Shown here: positions 62,090 through 64,000 of the stretch, in pieces
How the letters are laid out: each line of letters begins with the position of its first letter
How positions within the stretch are numbered: position 1 is the stretch's first letter
From: Bradyrhizobium zhengyangense
GTDB lineage: Bacteria > Pseudomonadota > Alphaproteobacteria > Rhizobiales > Xanthobacteraceae
Assembly: GCF_022012435.1 (NCBI RefSeq)
Contig: NZ_JAKLUA010000002.1
Coordinates: 434,001-498,000, forward strand
Length of the DNA stretch: 64,000 nt
Direction of reading: 5' to 3'
Notes under the pieces: generated by a model
Seen by the model: only the letters and a program-made list of their open reading frames with translations
The model's database searches: none
Told to the model about the DNA's origin: nothing
Translations under genes and position numbers: made by a program

Positions 62090-62983
62090 TTAGACTCGAA
62101 CTTCGAACTCGTGCCTGACCTTGGCGATGTCGACAAGGGTCGGCAGGCCGGCCTCGTTGCCGAGGCGCTGGATCTTGAAGGTCGAGGCGGCCCGGGCGAA
62201 GTCAAAATGCTCGCGCCAGCTCTTGCCGGGATGGGCGAGGTAGGAATAGACATAGGCGCCGTGGAAGACATCGCCGGCGCCGTTGGTGTCGATCACGCGC
62301 TCGCGCGGGATTGGCATCGCCGGCATCACTTGCACCGTCCCGGTTTCGTCGTACCAGAGCAGGCCCTTTTCGCCCATGGTGACGCCACCGATCTTGCAGC
62401 CGCGGGCCTTGAGGTAATCGAGCATCTTCTCCGGCGTCAGGTCCATCTGCTCGCACAGGCGCTCGGCGACGATCGCGACGTCGATGAATTCCAAGAGCTC
62501 ATGCGTGTTGGTGCGCAGGCCGCCGCCGTCGAGCGAGGTCAGAATGCCGGCCTCGCGGCAGACTTTTGCGTAGTGGAGTGCCGCATCGGGCTGGTGGCCG
62601 TCGACATGCAGCGCGCGGCAGCCGCCGAGATTGAGCATGGGGAAGGGATGGATGTGCTCGTCGTCGCGGCAGCGCACGATGGCGCGCTTGCCGTCCTTCG
62701 GCATGATGAAGGACAGCGAGGACTGGTTCACCTTGCGGCCGTGCAGCGAGATCGCGTATTTCGCGCACATGTCCTGGAACATGCGCCCCAGCCAGTCATT
62801 GGCCGCGGTGGCGATCAGATCGGGCACGATGCCGAGTTTGGCGCAGCAGAACGCCGCCGTCACCGCGTTGCCGCCGAAGGAAACCGCGTAGTCCGAAGCC
62901 ACGTGCTTTTCGTCGCCGGTCGGCATGTGGTCGGTGATGAAGACGACGTCGATATAGGTCTGTCCGATAAAGAGAGCCTGCAT
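62090..62983 (-). CDS. PfkB-family carbohydrate kinase
   Basis: 297 residues. QTYIDVVFITDHMPTGDEK at the start, SFGGNAVTAAFCCAKLG, and signature DTNGAGDVFHGAYVYS with catalytic Asp. It is clearly different from the ribokinase next door. Substrate unknown; sugars, nucleosides and sulfosugars are among those of the family. First gene of a two-kinase unit. Confidence 0.86.
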   Translation of the reverse strand: MQALFIGQTYIDVVFITDHMPTGDEKHVASDYAVSFGGNAVTAAFCCAKLGIVPDLIATAANDWLGRMFQDMCAKYAISLHGRKVNQSSLSFIMPKDGKRAIVRCRDDEHIHPFPMLNLGGCRALHVDGHQPDAALHYAKVCREAGILTSLDGGGLRTNTHELLEFIDVAIVAERLCEQMDLTPEKMLDYLKARGCKIGGVTMGEKGLLWYDETGTVQVMPAMPIPRERVIDTNGAGDVFHGAYVYSYLAHPGKSWREHFDFARAASTFKIQRLGNEAGLPTLVDIAKVRHEFEVRV

Positions 62984-63191
62984 TGCTTGTCCGTGATGCG
63001 CTGGGTGGTCCCGGCCGGCGCACTTACTCTAGCACCGGTTCCGCGCGAAGGACGCGGAAATTATTCACAAAACCGGCCCGAAGCGCTTGAGGTCGGCATA
63101 GGGCCGGAATACGACCATGTTACGCTTATGCCAAGCCCGGACATTTGCCGTTGTCCGGGCCACGGTTCCAGGTCGATCAAAAGGGACAAAC

Positions 63192-64000
63192 ATGATCACC
63201 GGCCTCGATCACATCGTTGTTCTGGTCAAGGATATCGGTGCGGCCAAGGCGGCCTATCAGACGCTGCTCGCCCGAGCGCCGGCCTGGCAGAATTCCGGCG
63301 AGGGCGCCGACCGCGTGCTGTTCACCCTCGAGAACATGACCATCGAATTGATGGCGCCGAGCGGCTTCACCGCGACCGCGGACCGGATGCGCGCGCTGCT
63401 CGACGACCAAGAGGGCTTGCTCGCCAGCCTGTGCTTTCGTGTAGCCGACATGGGCAAGATGCACCGGCGGCTGGACCGGGTGGCGCTGAAGCCGGATCCG
63501 GTCGCCGAGGTCGAGAGCAGCGACGATGTATCAGGCGCGGCCCTGCACTGGAAGCGCACACGGGCCGCGACCGAGCTGACGCGCGGCGTGCGGATGTTCT
63601 TCCTTGAGCTCGCCGAGGAACGCCCGAAATCGGTTGCCTCAGACGTTGCGCCGATCGACGGGCTCGATCACGTCGTCATCACGACAGAGGATTCCGATCG
63701 CGCCGCCGCGCTCTATGGCGCCCGGCTCGGGCTCGATCTCGCGCTCGACCGCTCCCATCACGACTGGGGCCAGCTGATGTTCTTCCGCTGCGGCGATCTC
63801 ATCGTCGAGGTGGTGCGCCGCCCCGTCGCGGGCGGCGATTCCCAGCATGACCGGCTCTGGGGCCTGAGCTGGCGCGTCGCCGACATCGACGCCACCCGCG
63901 CCCGCCTGCTTGCGAGCGGCCTCGACGTCTCCGAAGTGCGCAATGGCCGCAAGCCGGGCACGCGCATCGTGACGGTGCGCAGCGGCACCTGCGGGATCCA
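63192..64000 (+). CDS. VOC/glyoxalase-family protein, cut by the window end
   Basis: The first 269 residues are visible. Two similar halves each begin with a GLDHIVV-type strand (GLDHIVVLVKDI and GLDHVVITTED), typical of paired vicinal-oxygen-chelate modules. Metal-ligand histidines and glutamates are plausible (DHIV, TIELMAP, LIVEVVR). ATG 14 bases after AAGGG. Family members are lyases or dioxygenases; this one's activity is unknown. Stop codon lies beyond the window. Confidence 0.82.
   Translation, partial: MITGLDHIVVLVKDIGAAKAAYQTLLARAPAWQNSGEGADRVLFTLENMTIELMAPSGFTATADRMRALLDDQEGLLASLCFRVADMGKMHRRLDRVALKPDPVAEVESSDDVSGAALHWKRTRAATELTRGVRMFFLELAEERPKSVASDVAPIDGLDHVVITTEDSDRAAALYGARLGLDLALDRSHHDWGQLMFFRCGDLIVEVVRRPVAGGDSQHDRLWGLSWRVADIDATRARLLASGLDVSEVRNGRKPGTRIVTVRSGTCGI

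Noticed and set aside
61451..63607. Plus-strand frame of 718 codons across both PfkB kinase genes
   Set aside because: It is antisense to two kinases with intact catalytic signatures and also runs into the VOC gene in another frame.
1..64000. CRISPR array, tRNA, rRNA, insertion sequence or prophage
   Set aside because: No regularly spaced direct repeats, no cloverleaf or rRNA-like stretch, and no transposase, integrase or phage structural motif was found; the repeats present are isolated palindromes.

Overview
The window is high-GC chromosomal DNA, very probably from a Bradyrhizobium species or a close relative in the Nitrobacteraceae. The grounds are a fixNOQP–fixGHIS locus with the gene order and small-subunit sizes of that genus, the four-gene set narK–bjgb–flp–nasC described in B. 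diazoefficiens nitrate assimilation, and several families of short palindromic intergenic repeats. I see no tRNA, rRNA, CRISPR array, insertion sequence, phage gene or replication origin. Coding density is high, and most long opposite-strand reading frames are GC-driven shadows.

Layout. 1–6.9 kb: 3' part of fixN, then fixO, fixQ, fixP (cbb3 oxidase), a stem-loop and a FixK-type box, then fixG, fixH, fixI, fixS (oxidase assembly and copper loading). 7–10.6 kb: patatin-like lipase, DUF2236 protein, divergent glycogen synthase. 10.8–19.8 kb: family III CoA-transferase, a complete five-gene dipeptide/oligopeptide-type ABC importer, a zinc alcohol dehydrogenase and an isocitrate/isopropylmalate-type dehydrogenase. 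19.9–31.7 kb: mixed single genes (small secreted proteins, enoyl-CoA hydratase, L,D-transpeptidase, LysR–XRE regulator pair, CcdA, sensor kinase, DUF1236, very small membrane peptides, beta-lactamase fold esterase, intradiol dioxygenase) and a 25-codon remnant of an enolase-superfamily gene.

31.7–40.9 kb is the nitrate island. On the minus strand a formate/nitrite channel precedes a protein that fuses a PP2C phosphatase, a Ser/Thr kinase and a C-terminal membrane anchor. Divergently on the plus strand lie narK, a single-domain haemoglobin, an FAD reductase and the nitrate reductase. The region between them has a candidate NtrC dyad, a near-consensus sigma-54 promoter and a leader with mutually exclusive hairpins, which fits nitrogen control plus NasT-type antitermination.

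41–49 kb: aldo/keto reductase, DMT exporter, zinc dehydrogenase, an Lrp regulator divergent from an orphan transketolase/E1-like enzyme, and an aldehyde dehydrogenase. 49.2–58.2 kb looks like a sugar-acid catabolic region: SMP-30 lactonase, uronate-dehydrogenase-like protein, GntR repressor with a 12-bp inverted operator pair, an IlvD/Edd-family dehydratase and a TRAP transporter (P, Q, M). 58.2–64 kb: histidine phosphatase and enoyl-CoA hydratase (overlapping), a ferredoxin-reductase-type flavoprotein with a translationally coupled upstream mini-ORF, two PfkB kinases, and the start of a VOC-family protein cut by the window end.

The most interesting points are the nitrite channel plus phosphatase–kinase fusion beside the nitrate operon with its layered control region, the double-hairpin repeats with compensatory base changes (one copy inside the TRAP operon), the GntR operator pair, the coupled mini-ORF, and the gene remnant.
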